NCBI GenBank assembly: GCA_032622095.1
Contig: CP136061.1
Span: forward strand, 87,910,983-87,974,982
Length of the DNA stretch: 64,000 nt
DNA from: Siphonodentalium dalli
Lineage: Eukaryota; Mollusca; Scaphopoda; Gadilida; Siphonodentaliidae
Direction: 5' to 3'
The notes beneath the pieces are model-generated. The model was not told the origin of the DNA. It ran no database searches and was given only the letters and a program-made list of their open reading frames with translations. Made by a program: the position numbers and the translations under genes. Of the stretch, positions 34,100-46,549 are shown one piece after another. Positions within the stretch are counted from its first letter, which is position 1. Each line of letters begins with the position of its first letter.

Positions 34100-37094
34100 T
34101 AGTGATGTTCCGATAATCGGAATCGGCCGATAATAGCCCATCGGATATTAAACTTACCTCGCAGTTGAACATCGGCTTTTACCGATCATTGTCAAAACAA
34201 ATAAAAACGTTCTAGTATCTAAGCGCAATACCGGTATGAACGCTTTAATAAACGTACGCAATACAACCGTAGTATTGAATGTAAAACGATTCGAAACCGC
34301 CGTGATGATTCGGTCCGGTTCGAAACCTCAGACGGGATTCGTTTATATCGAACCTTTTCTTTAGTTCCACAAAATGTGCAAGTTTTGCATACTAGGAATT
34401 GTTTATTGATTATATACAGTATATTAATTGGTTTACACACAACTGTTTGATACTATGATTTTATGTTTACATTGGACATAATTAATTTGATCGTTACTCA
34501 GGTGGGGTAACTGGGTGATATTTCATTGAAGAGGTCTGTTGGCATAATAACTTTATTCCGTTCCCGCTAAACGGTCCGGTCGGACATGTCAAATTCGTGA
34601 TAATTAAGTAGTAAAACTATAACATTTCTGGTGTTCTATCTCAGTCTGTCATCAAAGTTTGTTTTATTATCCATATAATTTTACTAATAGACATAATTAT
34701 ACCTAACTAACGAGACAACAAGTTATGATTATTGATGAATACATAAATACAGATCGAACAAGCTTTTTTAAAATTCTGTTTAAGGGTGGATACACACATG
34801 CATGTAATTTCTGTATGTAAAATCCATGTATTTTACATGGACACACCAATCTTTGATAGCATTAGTCACCTGCGCGCGATCTGACAATTTCAACAGGTGA
34901 GACAAGTGAGCAGTTATAAGCCATTATCAAACTAACTTCTATCAAGAGATTTCAGGCCAGTCATAAATTCTTTCATGGATGCCGAAATGAATAAATCCTG
35001 TCTGATATCTGTTGCTGTTTTCACAAGTTTTAATTCTTTCGAAAAGTGGATTTGAGTCCGTCGATTTTATACTTGATTTTGTTTCTCATCATTTCAGGGT
35101 CATCCAAAATAAAAATAAAATGTGCAGAATTTGAAGCTCTTTTATGGCGATTGTGATACACAAGTGTTTAATGTCCCATTAACAATTCGATATGGTGCTC
35201 TCATGCCTTGAATAACAGGCCTTGGAAAATTAAGACAGACAATACTGGTTTGTTGAGATTCCTCAGATAGTTTCAGAGCAAGCTCATGTGATAACAATCA
35301 ATTGGGATTTCCATGCAAATATCCATTACAGCGCCAAAAAATTAATGCAGGTATGGCATTGAAAGTAAAAGAGTGACATACCCCCCCCCCAGAATTTAAA
35401 TAACAGTATATGTTTCTCAAACAAAAGGTTGAACAACTTCCTAACTGTCACAATTTTAGTTTGTACACGCTTGGACCATAATCCATGATTGGGGAGGGGG
35501 ATGGTTCCCGAAAGCTTCGAGTAACTAAGGGATTTAGTTGAATGTATCAGCCGGGATTATCTGGGCATGAATGTACAACATGTTTAACTTAAATATTCCA
35601 TAGTTGTAAATTTTGCGTATACATATATAACACAAGAGAAGAAAGGTGACGTCGTTGGGAACTCGTAGATCTACATGTAAACAACCCTTTTCCCCGAATG
35701 AAGACACATAGCAACACCACCTTCTGTACTTAATTTATTTACAAGAGAAAATTCCCTCTGATTTTCCGATAAAAAAATCGTAAGTCACTTGCAAAAACAG
35801 AAAAGATCAGAACACAAAATGTGTAGATTTGAAACCAAAGTCGCGAACGAATAAACAGACTACCAATCTCCAATATAAAATAATTCTTTGTTATGTACTT
35901 GTAATTATCTTATAGTGTAGATGGGCAATCCTTTGATTTGACTATAATAATGTCAATTAACAGTTCTGATTGTCCACCCTATCACGAGTCCACAACAACA
36001 AGGTCGGTGTTTGGGTTCGAGGTTCGGTTCGATTAGAAACCGAGACGATGATTCGGTTTCAAGGTTCGGTTCGACCTAAAATTTAAGCTTCGCATGGCTC
36101 TAGTTGTAACAGCCTAAAAAGAAGCCATTGGCATCATCCAAACAGTCTGATATTATTATAAATTATAAGCATGGCTTTTGATACACATGCCCGACATCCC
36201 ATGTAATATGAAGTTATTGGTTCAATCGCGTTGACACGAAATAGATTCAAAGAAAGCTTTAAACAGCTGACCTCATTACAGTGTAGCTCCCTGTTGAGCA
36301 TGTGCCATGTCATGTCACATGCTATGTCAATAATTTGAAACACACACTGAATGAATTAGTACAGTCGCGATCAGAACTGTCTTCAATAACTACCAACGTG
36401 AGGAGGGGCATAATTAGCTTTTTCGTCTGTACATTGAACTTGGAGGCGCTCTCGCGAAAAAAAATTGAGTAGGAGTATAAAAGCTTCACAGTTGTTAAAA
36501 GACAAAATGTGTGTCCAATGGGAACTTGGGAAATCTCAGACAAATATGACAGCAATTATTATCCATCAATGTAAATTTATTTAATAATCATCCCCATTCC
36601 TAGTCCAAGTCTTCTCGTACTAAAACCGGCTAAGATATGGGGATGGAGGTGGCGGTCTTTAAAGACCGGCACCTCCATCCCAATATCTAAGCCGGTTTTA
36701 GTACGATAAGACTTGGACTACCCCATTCCATACATTGTCGCAACTTATAAATATTCAATCAAGACTTTTGCACTGCGTGCAAGTGTTCAACACACGGTCA
36801 TAACGTTACTCAGAGTCGGCAACTTTGATCTCTTTGTCAAAATAACTACTGGTATACATCAAAGGCACCTTACAACTGACGTCGGTGGAAATACTTTCGC
36901 GACAGTGGTATATATTTCTTTGATGTATTTGGCTTTGAAACTATACCAGGAGTGCAATGAGTGTATATAGGTTCATTATTGGAGCAAACGCACAGTATAT
37001 ATAAACATCGGAATCAGAATCGGAAATCGCCCGATTGTGCCTCCAGTTATTGGAAATTGGTCCGATGGGCTTTTTCATTATCGGAACATCACTA
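34100..37094. mobile_element. Large hAT-type element, 2,995 bp, no transposase recognised
   Basis: The ends TAGTGATGTTCCGATAATCGG and its inverse ATTATCGGAACATCACTA are flanked by the 8-bp duplication gacagaat (34092-34099 and 37095-37102). Sub-terminal 'ggttcggttcga' clusters occur near 34310 and 36020. The length would allow a transposase, but no hAT motif was seen, so it looks non-autonomous. It carries the nested 120-bp hairpin at 36601. Confidence 0.85.
36601..36720. mobile_element. 120-bp Mutator-type MITE nested in the hAT element
   Basis: A near-perfect palindrome from TAGTCCAAGTCTTCTCGTAC to its inverse, with a 9-bp duplication ccccattcc at 36592-36600 and 36721-36729. Same ends as the 942-bp element at 59750-60691. 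Confidence 0.88.
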
Positions 37095-37102
37095 GACAGA
37101 AT

Positions 37103-37933
37103 CAATCATAAAATACATTAACACAAGTTTAAACATTATCACAGATATCTTTCTCCAAAATCCAACATACTGCACGGCAATGGATTGTGGCATTTTAAAT
37201 GAAAGCGTCAATGACACTGTGGCTCAACTGAGAGAGGGGATAATTACATGAGAACTTTTGTGTTACAGTCAATGGAGCAATTAGGAATGTGAAAAGTTAA
37301 AATTTCTGAGTAATACTAGATGTCAACATAAAGAGACATATACATGTATATAAAGTAAAATACAAGATGGACACTGGCAGTCATATTTTTCAACATAATT
37401 AGGAAAAATTTGATGGCTCCAATCTAGTGGTCACCCTGAAGATCCATATGAAGTCTGGTGAAGATCAGATGAGGGTATATCACTATATGGTGTTTGTAGG
37501 GTGTGCCCAAGAGGAAAGTGATTAAAAGAGTAAATTGAAGATGGCAGCTGGTGGCCATGTTTCTAATGAAATTAAGAACAAAACAAAATATATATCCCAT
37601 CTAGTTGTCACCCCGAAGCAAATGCGGACTGCAGAGTGTGTCGGTGCATCCTAGATTGAAATCGAACAGGGCTGTATCCAGGACGTTTTTGGTACTGATG
37701 TACTGGTTTGGGCACCCAAATTCATTACTAGTACATTCATAAAAATTTTGCAGCGATTTCATGGCCCTTCTAACTAGTTCAAGCTCCGTTTAGTCCAACG
37801 ATTAGAATTTACGAAACGTGTGTAAATCACATTTAGCTCAATTGGGCTAAGATAGACAAATTTTGGATGTATATCATATATAGTATATCATTTGTAATAA
37901 TGAATTTGTATACATGTCCGTCCTGATCAGTAT
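37103..37933. repeat. Diverged tandem repeat at 37365-37640, otherwise nothing
   Basis: Two units share 'aagatgg(a/c)(c/a)a(c/g)tgg', 'cat(a/g)ttt(t/c)(t/c)', 'aattaag(g/a)a' and 'ctagt(g/t)gtcacc(c)tgaag'. The rest is unrecognised non-coding DNA. Confidence 0.5.
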
Positions 37934-38868
37934 TTAAGGACTTTGCTATCCCAAATTTAATAGAGTCCAAAATAACTTTTATTAGTAATCACAGTAACCA
38001 AACCCATGGATGCAACATTTTAAGAGTATAATTAGTGGTAGATTATGTTAGAAATTCAAAATGTGAAATTTGTAGAAGTTTTTAAAATCTATTTTTTCGA
38101 ACCCAAATTCAACAAACACAAAGATTATTTCTAACAAAAAGATATGGGTATGTGTACTGAACACTGTGAAGAATGATGAACAATAAAGATATACACACAT
38201 TTCTTCAGTTTTATTAAGAGTTTTGGCTTGGAAGCAGTTGTTTACAAATGGTAGATTTCATTGCTCAGCAAAGCTATTTGGGAACTGAATTTGCTGGGTC
38301 AAGATAATGTTCACTCAAGCCAGCTGGGATTATGACCAGCCAGTGCTGAACCATGAGAGTACTTTATCCTGACTCAGGCTGATTGGTGACCTAGTTTCTG
38401 TGCTATGGGGTACACCAGATTAGGGATTACACAGTTCTTTTGTCAAGAGATTCACAACAGACCACTGTCCACAGATATTAACATTTAACTGCCACCTCAC
38501 TACAAGCGATGTTGGGTAACCTACTCAATTATTTGTAAACAATTGGTTCTTAGTAATTTTATCAAAGAATGCTTGATAAATATGAATATTATTTTATGGT
38601 TCATCATTCTTCACAGTGTTCAGTAGACATTGCCATATTTATTTCTTTGATATGGACTTTGTGTTTATTGATTTTGTGTTCGAAAAAATAGATTTTAAAA
38701 ACATCTATAAATTTCACATTTAGTATTTTTAACATATTCCACCATGAATAATACTTTTAAAATGTTGCATTCATGTGTTTGGTTACTGTGGTTACTAACA
38801 AAAGTGAACATAAACCTTTATTTTGACTCCATCAAATTTGGGGAAAATTGGGTTAGCAAAGTCCTTAA
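37934..38868. mobile_element. TTAA-bounded inverted-repeat element (TTAAGGACTTTGC ends), 935 bp
   Basis: The ends TTAAGGACTTTGCTA and TAGCAAAGTCCTTAA are inverted and carry TTAA. Arms of about 260 bp share 'aatgttgcat', 'cgaac' next to 'aaaatctattttttc', 'aacacaaag' and 'gaacactgtgaagaatgatgaac'. The central 370 bp is unrelated and non-coding. Confidence 0.82.
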
Positions 38869-39004
38869 TTTTAATTCACTCAATCATCATAATTTCATTA
38901 TTCAATTTATTGTAATTTGATAAATAAAGCCATAATAAAGCCATAATATGAGGGGTGAAGCACTGAAGGTGGTTAGGAGGCTAATTTACTGAAGTCTGAG
39001 CTGA
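38869..39004. other. No feature recognised
   Basis: Short AT-rich spacer between elements. Confidence 0.3.
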
Positions 39005-40043
39005 AGGTTACACTGGTGTAAATAGGGTTCGGAGTGACATCTAGCGGATGCGGGAGGAATATATAGGAGAATAAAATAGACACTGGGCCCTGATTGGTCA
39101 ATAGCCTTGTGTGCTTTTCACATAAAAAAATCATCACACCTCTTCCCTATGATTTCCCATAGGTAAAATAACCATTGGCACAGGAATTAACACTTTGTAG
39201 TGAAGTTTGAATTTTTTGGTGTGGTCTAAAATATGAAAGTATTTTTTTATGCGGTTCTGACACTAGTTACGAAAACATAAGATTTAAAGGCGAATTCCCA
39301 AATTGGTCTTTCTTCCCTGGTGAAGATCCCCCGACGATTCCCAATCATCAGTCGGTGTGAAGATCCCCCGAAGATTCCTGAACATCACTACTGAACCTGC
39401 GACGGAGATTCTTGGTACAAACACACTGTGTATATAACACGTTATCTACCATTCGTGTGACCGAATCCATTTCATGTAAGACTTTTTTTAAAGCCAAAAT
39501 CGTTGAATTTGTGTCCGACGATTAGTTTTCTTGAGTAAATTGTCCGAACCTGCAAGTTTGTTTGTGTCACACGATTAACTCGATTTGCTAAATTCTCCTA
39601 ACCTGCAATGGCATGCGCATAATTATGTCCAACGAAAATTGAATTTTAATGGACAAAATCTCCAACACCTGTGTTTTTTATATAACAAAATACTCAACAT
39701 ATATATCAGTTACGTTTTACCGTATTATTTACCATGGGGGGGGGGGGGGGGGAGGGGGGCATTCAAATAATGATACAAACTAGGAAATATTTTGTTATAG
39801 TGCGCCTGAATATACGTTGGAATGCTTGCACGCGATTCCATGTGACATCACAGTTCATTCATAAATGTTGTTTTGAAGCGCTCACATTGCGAATTTCAGT
39901 CACTGTCACTATCAGTCTATATTACTGCAATTCATCTCCATTTTCTCTGTGTTGGTTGATCGGATTGAGGATTATAGTAATATTAATGTATTGTACTGTG
40001 CAATCTCCTTTGATGTGAAACACGTATCGAGGAAATGTTAAAA

Positions 40044-41273
40044 TAGGGCCCGGCGAATCGGCCTTTTTGGTTCGAATCGAATCTCGAATCGAATCGGCCG
40101 AATGATATCGAATCTTCGAATCGAATCATAGAAAACCTGACTTCAATTACTGGGACAAATTTATAGTGAATAAACATCGATTTATGAATAAACGTTACAA
40201 AATATTCGTTAACTAATTGATTTGTTTTCACCATGTGCGATTTTCTCCCTGGAAAAAATATTCACTGGGGTTTTGGAAAGCGTACAAGACTCAACAAGTC
40301 ATCTCTGCATTTACTCGCAAAAGCTGCGAACTTAGTAGTTAGCACATGTATTAAAATCGTGTATATACCTGGTATTTAATCGACCAAACTATTCACTCTT
40401 AATTTCATTGGCTTTTGCAGTTTGTACCAGTGACGGAAATAGTAAGTTCGAGTTGTTGCGGGCCCAGATTAACATTTCCGCGTTATAGTTGGAGAGACTG
40501 TGCCTTTGGTCTGTTACTCTCTCACTGGAACAATTCGTCGCTTGAATACCGAGTATATCATTCGCAGTTGTTGCGAGTAAAGGCTCGTTCGACTTCCAAA
40601 ACTCCAGTGGAGAGTCATCCCTTTTTAATATAACCCAACACGCGAGTATGCATGCCTCCATTTCCTTGGTTAGCCATACATATAATGAATTGTCACCAGG
40701 GTCCAGTACATTGTCCCTCTCGTGGGCAGCTTCAACGTCATCAAACATAGCGTCAACTAAACTCTGGGTGGGTGGAGTTACCGGTTTATTAACTGCATTG
40801 CCCGTACTAGTAGACTGCTCTGTTTCATGGAGTCCATAGTGGGTCAAGCCCTGTTCTAAATATTTCTGTATTACTTTTAAATCGCGGATCCATGTATGAA
40901 CCTACGAGCAGGTGGGGGTTTGGTGAGATCAAACCTGGATCGAAGTTGTGCATGAAGTTATTCTCTGAACTTTTTCACGCCTTTGCCGTCATTGAGTCGC
41001 AACTACTTAGTCATATTCTGGATATATGGGACCACCATTGATACAGTTATCAAACGATCAGCGCTCAAAAAGGATGTTTCCTCTGCCATTGGCTTAAGTA
41101 TAGAGGTAGTGCTGCTATTTTTTCCGATGACTGCGATAAAAATGGCACGATCTTTGCGCGTTATATATGATGTTGTTAAGATTCGTTTTGAGACGAATTG
41201 GACGAATGATATCGAATTGAATCGAATCATTGGGAGTATATCGAATCGAATCTCGAACCTTCGCCGGGCCCTA
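40044..41273 (-). mobile_element. hAT-family element with partial transposase
   Basis: The ends TAGGGCCCGGCGAA and its exact inverse TTCGCCGGGCCCTA are flanked by an intact 8-bp duplication tgttaaaa (40036-40043 and 41274-41281). 'tcgaatcgaat' clusters lie inside both ends as in the 25.2-kb element. It is 1,230 bp and carries only the C-terminal part of a transposase. Confidence 0.9.
40389..40847 (-). pseudogene. hAT transposase C-terminal (dimerisation) fragment
   Basis: The frame contains SPLEFWKSNEPLLATTANDILGI then ATNCSSERV and LSNYNAEMLIWARNN, the hAT C-terminal dimerisation pattern (WW-like, SSERVFS, LS.....LI). The usual FStAG segment after SSERV is missing: the frame goes directly to TDQRHSLS, an in-frame deletion of roughly five residues. 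The catalytic core and BED finger are absent. Confidence 0.85.
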
Positions 41274-41560
41274 TGTTAAAACAATTTCAAAACTACAGCG
41301 GCAATTTTTGTTATTATTGTGTATTTCCGAAACATACCGAATGGCCTCGGGAATCATCAGGGGATCTTCATCAGGGAAGAAAGTCCACCTTGCGGCGAAT
41401 TTCCCTGCTAGACAGACATGATTTTTTTGTGTAAAAAGTTTCCCAAAATGTCAATTTTTCAGATTTAAAGAAAATATTGGATGCAACATTTATATTGCCA
41501 ACACTATACGCTGAAACGTTAGCACTGAGGCCTATGGAAAACATTTACACCAGTGTAAGT

Positions 41561-42301
41561 AACCCACCGCCACGGCACCGGTCAACCGAAAACCGGTGAC
41601 ATGATATTTAAACCGAAACGGTGGGAAAATATGCTGTCTATATAACTCAAAATCAGTTCGAAGGATACTATGAATATAACTCTCCAACGATGAAGCCATG
41701 TTTCCTTAATAAGATAATATTTTGTTCCTATTTATGTTATATTGTTGACGCTAATATTTTATACTTTCGGTGCCGGAAGTAACTAATTTCACAAGTTATC
41801 GTTCTTGATATTTCTCAGCCAATGAAATTCGTCTTTTCAAAGGGCTCGCGATTTGAAAACCGTCAACAAATCTGGAAGAGTCGATGAGTGATTTTGTCAC
41901 CAAAAATCGAATTAAAAGCGAACTATTCTAAAGTAACAATGGAGTCGAATGTAAATATACTATATAACCGAGGTCATCTTTTTCACTTTCTAACATTCAC
42001 AAACATTTTCTCCAAATTTCAGAATTTTTCAATTTCATTTCCACTAAATTCTGCCATTTCTCAATTTTCTGGGTGGGAAATTCAAATTGAGAATTTCAAT
42101 TCACTTCAGCTATATATTTTTTTTAATCTCAAACAGGCTGCTTTTCGACAATTAACTAGAAACTCTAATTTGCACATCTAAACTAAGTTATGCTATTCTC
42201 CATGGTCCTACTAAAAGCCGACTGCACCCGTCATCACCCGACCGCACCTCCACTGCCAGGCTCCACCACTGCACCAGGGCCGGGGTCCGAGTGATAGGGT
42301 T
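41561..42301. other. No gene recognised
   Basis: It includes the small palindrome 'caccggtcaaccgaaaaccggtg' region near 41575 and a Pro/His-coding-like GC-richer patch near 42220-42290. No domain was seen. Confidence 0.3.
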
Positions 42302-42470
42302 TGCACTATCGTGCAGAATAGACCTGTATATACCAAAGTTCCAATCCCCAAGTTAATAGCTCGAGCGGACACGGCACTGTTAACCCCAACTTGCGGCCGG
42401 TTCCGTCAGGTACGCAAAATCCAAAAAGGCACCGACCCTGGCTGCCTGACCACGAAAATGTGTTACTTTT
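42302..42470. repeat. Single partial unit of the 354-bp repeat
   Basis: 'gtgcagaatagacctgtata', 'ccaatccccaagt', 'agctcgagcggacacggcac' and 'aaaatccaaaaaggcaccga' appear in the same order as in the array at 43333-45792. Confidence 0.75.
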
Positions 42471-43095
42471 ATTATGTTTGTAAAACATATTAAAAGATTT
42501 AATTTTCTCGGAGTAACTATTAATCATCTGTATTTGCGTTTTTTTGTCCTACAAATAAAGTAATTATGCTTGATGTTGGCAGTTTAACATGCCTTCGCCT
42601 ATATGTCTTCGTATCCCAATTAATAATTCATATGGCCTAATTCATTCTTCGTTCATGCGCCACAATACGCATGCCGCACAATAGCCTGTCAATTAATAAC
42701 ACGCAATGAGTTGTTCTCTTCTTACCATGGGTCGACATGCAGACGCGGTTATTTCATACTGAATTTGACTTTTACTGACGACTGGTCGAACTATATGGAG
42801 TTCGACGTACCGGTATCAATAACTTTATTTTACCCGCCCACCCCATATCTCCCATATAATTTAGGATTATTCCAATTATTTTTCCTAATACATACTACAG
42901 GGGCCTGTTTAGCCAAAAATTCAATATAAATTGAACGGTATACATGTACATGTTATACTTTTCCAATTCTCTTCCATTATTGTATTCTCATACGTGGAAA
43001 TCTTGATACTATTTACTGTAAACCAATTAACTGAAAATAATAGTACTTGTATTGAGATTTTGTAATAATTTATTATCATTAATATGTTATATAAA
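42471..43095. other. No feature recognised
   Basis: AT-rich non-coding spacer. Confidence 0.3.
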
Positions 43096-43102
43096 CATGT
43101 GT

Positions 43103-43226
43103 CAGCCCTCTTAATTCAGATTGTTTGGCTTCGGCAATCCGCTACGGCAACAGTATGCCGTGGCCCAGTTTGCTTCAGCAAATTGCTTCGGCAATGCTGA
43201 TTGCCGTAGCCAATTATGAAGGCTGC
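43103..43226. mobile_element. CAGCCCTC MITE with 7-bp duplication, copy 1
   Basis: The ends CAGCCCTCTTAATT and AATTATGAAGGCTG are inverted; catgtgt is duplicated at 43096-43102 and 43227-43233. The interior alternates 'gcttcggcaat' and 'attgccgtagc'. A related copy is at 47880-48000. Confidence 0.72.
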
Positions 43227-43585
43227 ATGTGTATATTGGGGAGCTAGTAGTTACGCTCCCCAATATAATTTGGCAAATAAATATATATAAATCTATCACG
43301 TTGAAAGAGTTCTCCATTGGGAAAATTGACATCATATCATGGATCGAAAACCCCTATTCATCCATGGGCGATTGGGCAAGTCGCTGGCTGCAACGGAAGT
43401 GAATAAATTAACCCATATGCTGCTGCCGAATTCGCTATGAATGTGCGGTACGAAAAAACAACGAAAATAACACCCGCAAACCGCCACCCGGGAACCAACC
43501 GAGATGGGATATGCCATTTCGTGCAGAATAGACCTGTATGTACCAAATTTTCAACCCCCAAGTAGAGCGGACATGGCACTGTTAA

Positions 43586-45143
43586 GGCCTAAAAAAAAAG
43601 TTTTTGTTTCCGCTAACCCGACCAACCCTATTTAATAGCGCCGAGTCTAAACTTTTTATTGTGATCGAAAAACTGACATTTAAAAAATTATGGTATCTGT
43701 GAATATTTCACGCATGCCGGTGCTTTGGAAAGTAAACAGAATTCACACCACAACAACAGCAACAATGGCTACCTCCGTCGGCCAGCATGTTGTTGCACAT
43801 GGCTATCTGTATGGACGAATGTGTCCACGGCAGAATAAAAAGAGATCGGATCGATAGACAACGAAGCCGAAATTTAAGAGCTGTTCATTTTAATCCACCT
43901 GGGTAAGACTAACTTCAGTAAGGTTAAAGTGAAGTGCCGTATATCGGCCGAGTCGGTGCCGTTCGACATAATTGTTGAAATAAAAGTTAGGAGTTGTCAT
44001 CATTCAACATAAATCATATCGAGTTTGTTTGCGGTGATAGAGAGAGGTCATGGAACAGGTCGAACATGATACTATGGAAATCACCACACTGCAGAATGCA
44101 TTTGATATTCTTATGAAGAAAGAAATATATATCATCTGTTACTTTGAATCTGAATTTCTTGTTTCTATATCCCATGGGTTGACCACCTTGAGACTAAGTA
44201 TATCAAGTATTATACACGTATTGTTCAAAATATAGAAAAATAAAAATATTTACTGTATACACCCGTCAGTAAGCCCGGGGGGGCTCATGCACGTTTTTTG
44301 CTCAAAAAGTGGCTACTGGGCTTACTCACAAGGACCCCCATGTTAGCCTTCAGGTGCCAACCTACCATCATGTTTTATACCAATACCATATTTTTGTATC
44401 GAATAAAGATAATAATGTGTTTTATTTATATTATTAAGAAGAAAAATCATATGATAATAACCAAAAACAGTGATAGACAGTTCTTAGTTCTATACATTTG
44501 GAATCATTTTGAATAAGGTTGTACATTTTGGGATTAATGATTACACTAATGATTATTAATGAAGCTAATTCTTTAATCTTATAAAAACACAACAGGTCAC
44601 TCTTCTGCATTATCAAAGGATCCAACAAAAACACTAAGTGATTACTCCACATCCCATTGAATTTACTCTGATAGAGGTGTGAACAATAAGTGACACATCC
44701 TTTGATTTCATTGATCTGATACATCTTTGATTGATCCAACAACTAAGAATAAAATAAGTTGTGTATAATTCACAACAATATTAACACAAGTGTATACTAT
44801 TATACATCTTTATTATTTAAGAAAAACAACTGGAAAAAATAATAAAAGATGTGCTTTAGTATCTTATCCTATTCTGCAGGACATGATTGTATTCACCTTC
44901 CAAATGCTCAGAAATGGGGGTGGGCTTATCTACGAGGACCACCCCATGTTTTGTTTAGGGTGAAAAAACCAGACTGGGCTTCCCTTCGAGGATGGGCTTA
45001 CTGTCGGGTGTATACAGAAGTTTAAAGTTGTTTGATCTAAACATGGTTATTATCACAAGTAATAATAAAAAAAGTTTTGCCTGCCTACCGTCCCTATTTT
45101 TTTCCAGCTCGTTAGCGGAAACAAACGTCCTTTTTTTTAGGCC
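43586..45143. mobile_element. Harbinger-like element inserted in the 354-bp array
   Basis: The ends GGCCTAAAAAAAA and TTTTTTTTAGGCC are inverted and continue with 'gtttccgctaac' and 'gttagcggaaac' inside. The 3-bp duplication TAA (43583-43585, 45144-45146) and the uninterrupted sister unit (gcactgttaacc at 45489) give the empty site. TAA duplications fit PIF/Harbinger. It is 1,558 bp with no transposase recognised and a second inverted-repeat element inside. Confidence 0.78.
44252..45014. mobile_element. Nested element with CTGTATACACCCG ends
   Basis: 'ctgtatacacccgtcagtaa' at the left and 'ttactgtcgggtgtatacag' at the right are inverted, each followed inward by 'gcccggg / atgggc' and aggacccccatg-type words. 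The target duplication was not clear. Confidence 0.6.
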
Positions 45144-45792
45144 TAACGCTTACTGGCGGCCGGTTCGTCAGTTACGCAAAATCCAAAAAGGCACCGACCA
45201 CGCCTCCCCTGGCTGCCTGACCACGGAAATGGACATCATATCATGCAGGGAAAACCCCTATGCATCCATGGGCGATCGGCAAGTCGCTGGCTGCAATGGA
45301 AGTGAATAAATTAACCCATATGCTGCTGTCGAATTCGCTATGCATGTAAGAAAAAACGCCGAAAATAACACCCGCCGACCGCACCGCCCCCAAGGGGACC
45401 GAGCGAAATGGGGCATGCCCTATCGTGCAGAATAGACCTGAATGTACCAAAGTTTCAATCCCCCAAGTCGATAGCTCGAGCGGACACGGCACTGTTAACC
45501 ACTAACTTGCGGCCGGTTCCGTCAGCTACGCAAAATCCAAAAAGGCACCGACCGCACCTCCCCTGGCTGCCTGACCACGGATATGGACATATCATGCAGC
45601 GAAAACCCCTATTCATCCATGGGCGATCGGGCAAGTCGCTAGCTGCAGCGGAAGTGACTGAATTAACCCATACGCTGCTGCCGAATTCACTTTAAATGTA
45701 CGCAAAAAAACACAGAAAATTACACCAGCCGACCGCAGAAGAGACTTGTATGTACCAAAGTTCCAATCCCCAAGTCGATAGCTCGAGCGGAA

Positions 45793-46142
45793 TCACTATA
45801 ACCATTATCAGTACATGCATGGCATTGGTTATAATAATTACTATATATAACATTACCACTGTTATCACCGTACCGGTATGATATATTCATCAAAATCATC
45901 GTTTATTTATATTTCTGTATGCAATATGACACTTTTCAACAAACTATTTAAGTGAGAATTCTATAGTGGGAAAGTTTTTGTGTAAACAGGTTAACAGACT
46001 CTGGGACTAATGCTCAGTACTCAAATGATTTCCGCTTGGATCTCATATATTTAAAGATAAAAAAAATTGTTAGGGGAAACAGACGCTCTTTATAGAGATG
46101 CGTCAAAAACAAACGCTCATTAAATAATCACTTGATTAACCC
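45793..46142. other. Spacer with one ACGCTCTTTAT motif
   Basis: ACGCTCTTTAT lies at 46083-46093 with the related AACGCTCATTA about 28 bp on. The string 'gcattggttataataatta' near 45824 matches 3427. No gene was seen. Confidence 0.45.
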
Positions 46143-46525
46143 ACGCCGTGCCTTTGCGGTGATTTGAGATTGGAGAACGGGTGCTCTGAGCTTCTCTAAA
46201 CTGCGACCACGGTCGTGTCGGTGGGATTTGACACTTACATAGGAAGTTTGAGCTCAATATGTACACGCGTTTTGGATTCTATGAAGTACACACATACATA
46301 TATATATACGAAGTCTCAAAATATATAGTATAGATAGATGTATGTGTGTATAATACTGTATATATGTGGGTACTTCATAGAATCGAAAACGAATGGTCTG
46401 ATCGAGTTCAAACTTCCTATCTAAGGGTAAAATCCCACGGACACCGTAGTTGTCACGTTTTGGAGAAGCGCTGAGCACCCTTTCTCCACTCCCAATCATC
46501 AAAATCACCGCGAACGGCACTGTCT
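46143..46525. mobile_element. Fold-back element with about 180-bp arms
   Basis: The left arm ('cgccgtgcctttgcggtgat', 'gggtgctctgagcttctc', 'cataggaagtttgagctc', 'ttctatgaagta') is mirrored by the right arm with about 20% changes, around a TATA-rich centre. Confidence 0.7.
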
Positions 46526-46549
46526 ACATTGCGTCATTATACAGACATG

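Larger units (their letters stand above)
39005..41560. mobile_element. Inverted-repeat element surrounding a hAT copy (boundaries approximate)
   Basis: 'ggttacactggtgtaaatagg' near 39006 is mirrored by 'acatttacaccagtgtaag' near 41540, and 'gtctttcttccctggtgaag' with 'gatcccccgacgattcc' near 39306 is mirrored at 41345-41400. No clear target duplication was found, so the ends are provisional. A G run lies at 39736-39752. Confidence 0.55.
43333..45792. repeat. 354-bp tandem repeat array, interrupted by a transposon
   Basis: 'caaaatccaaaaagg' recurs at 45177 and 45531 (354 bp). Other landmarks in each unit are 'cctatncatccatgggcgat', 'gctggctgcaa', 'cccatatgctgctg' and 'agctcgagcgga'. The first unit (43333-43585) continues after the insertion at 45147, so about 2.5 units remain when the 1.56-kb insert is removed. 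Confidence 0.82.

Noticed and set aside
43300-43340. Possible LSM8 first exon on the minus strand (reads FPMENSFNVIDL)
   Set aside because: It does not match the family N-terminus and has no suitable phase-1 donor.
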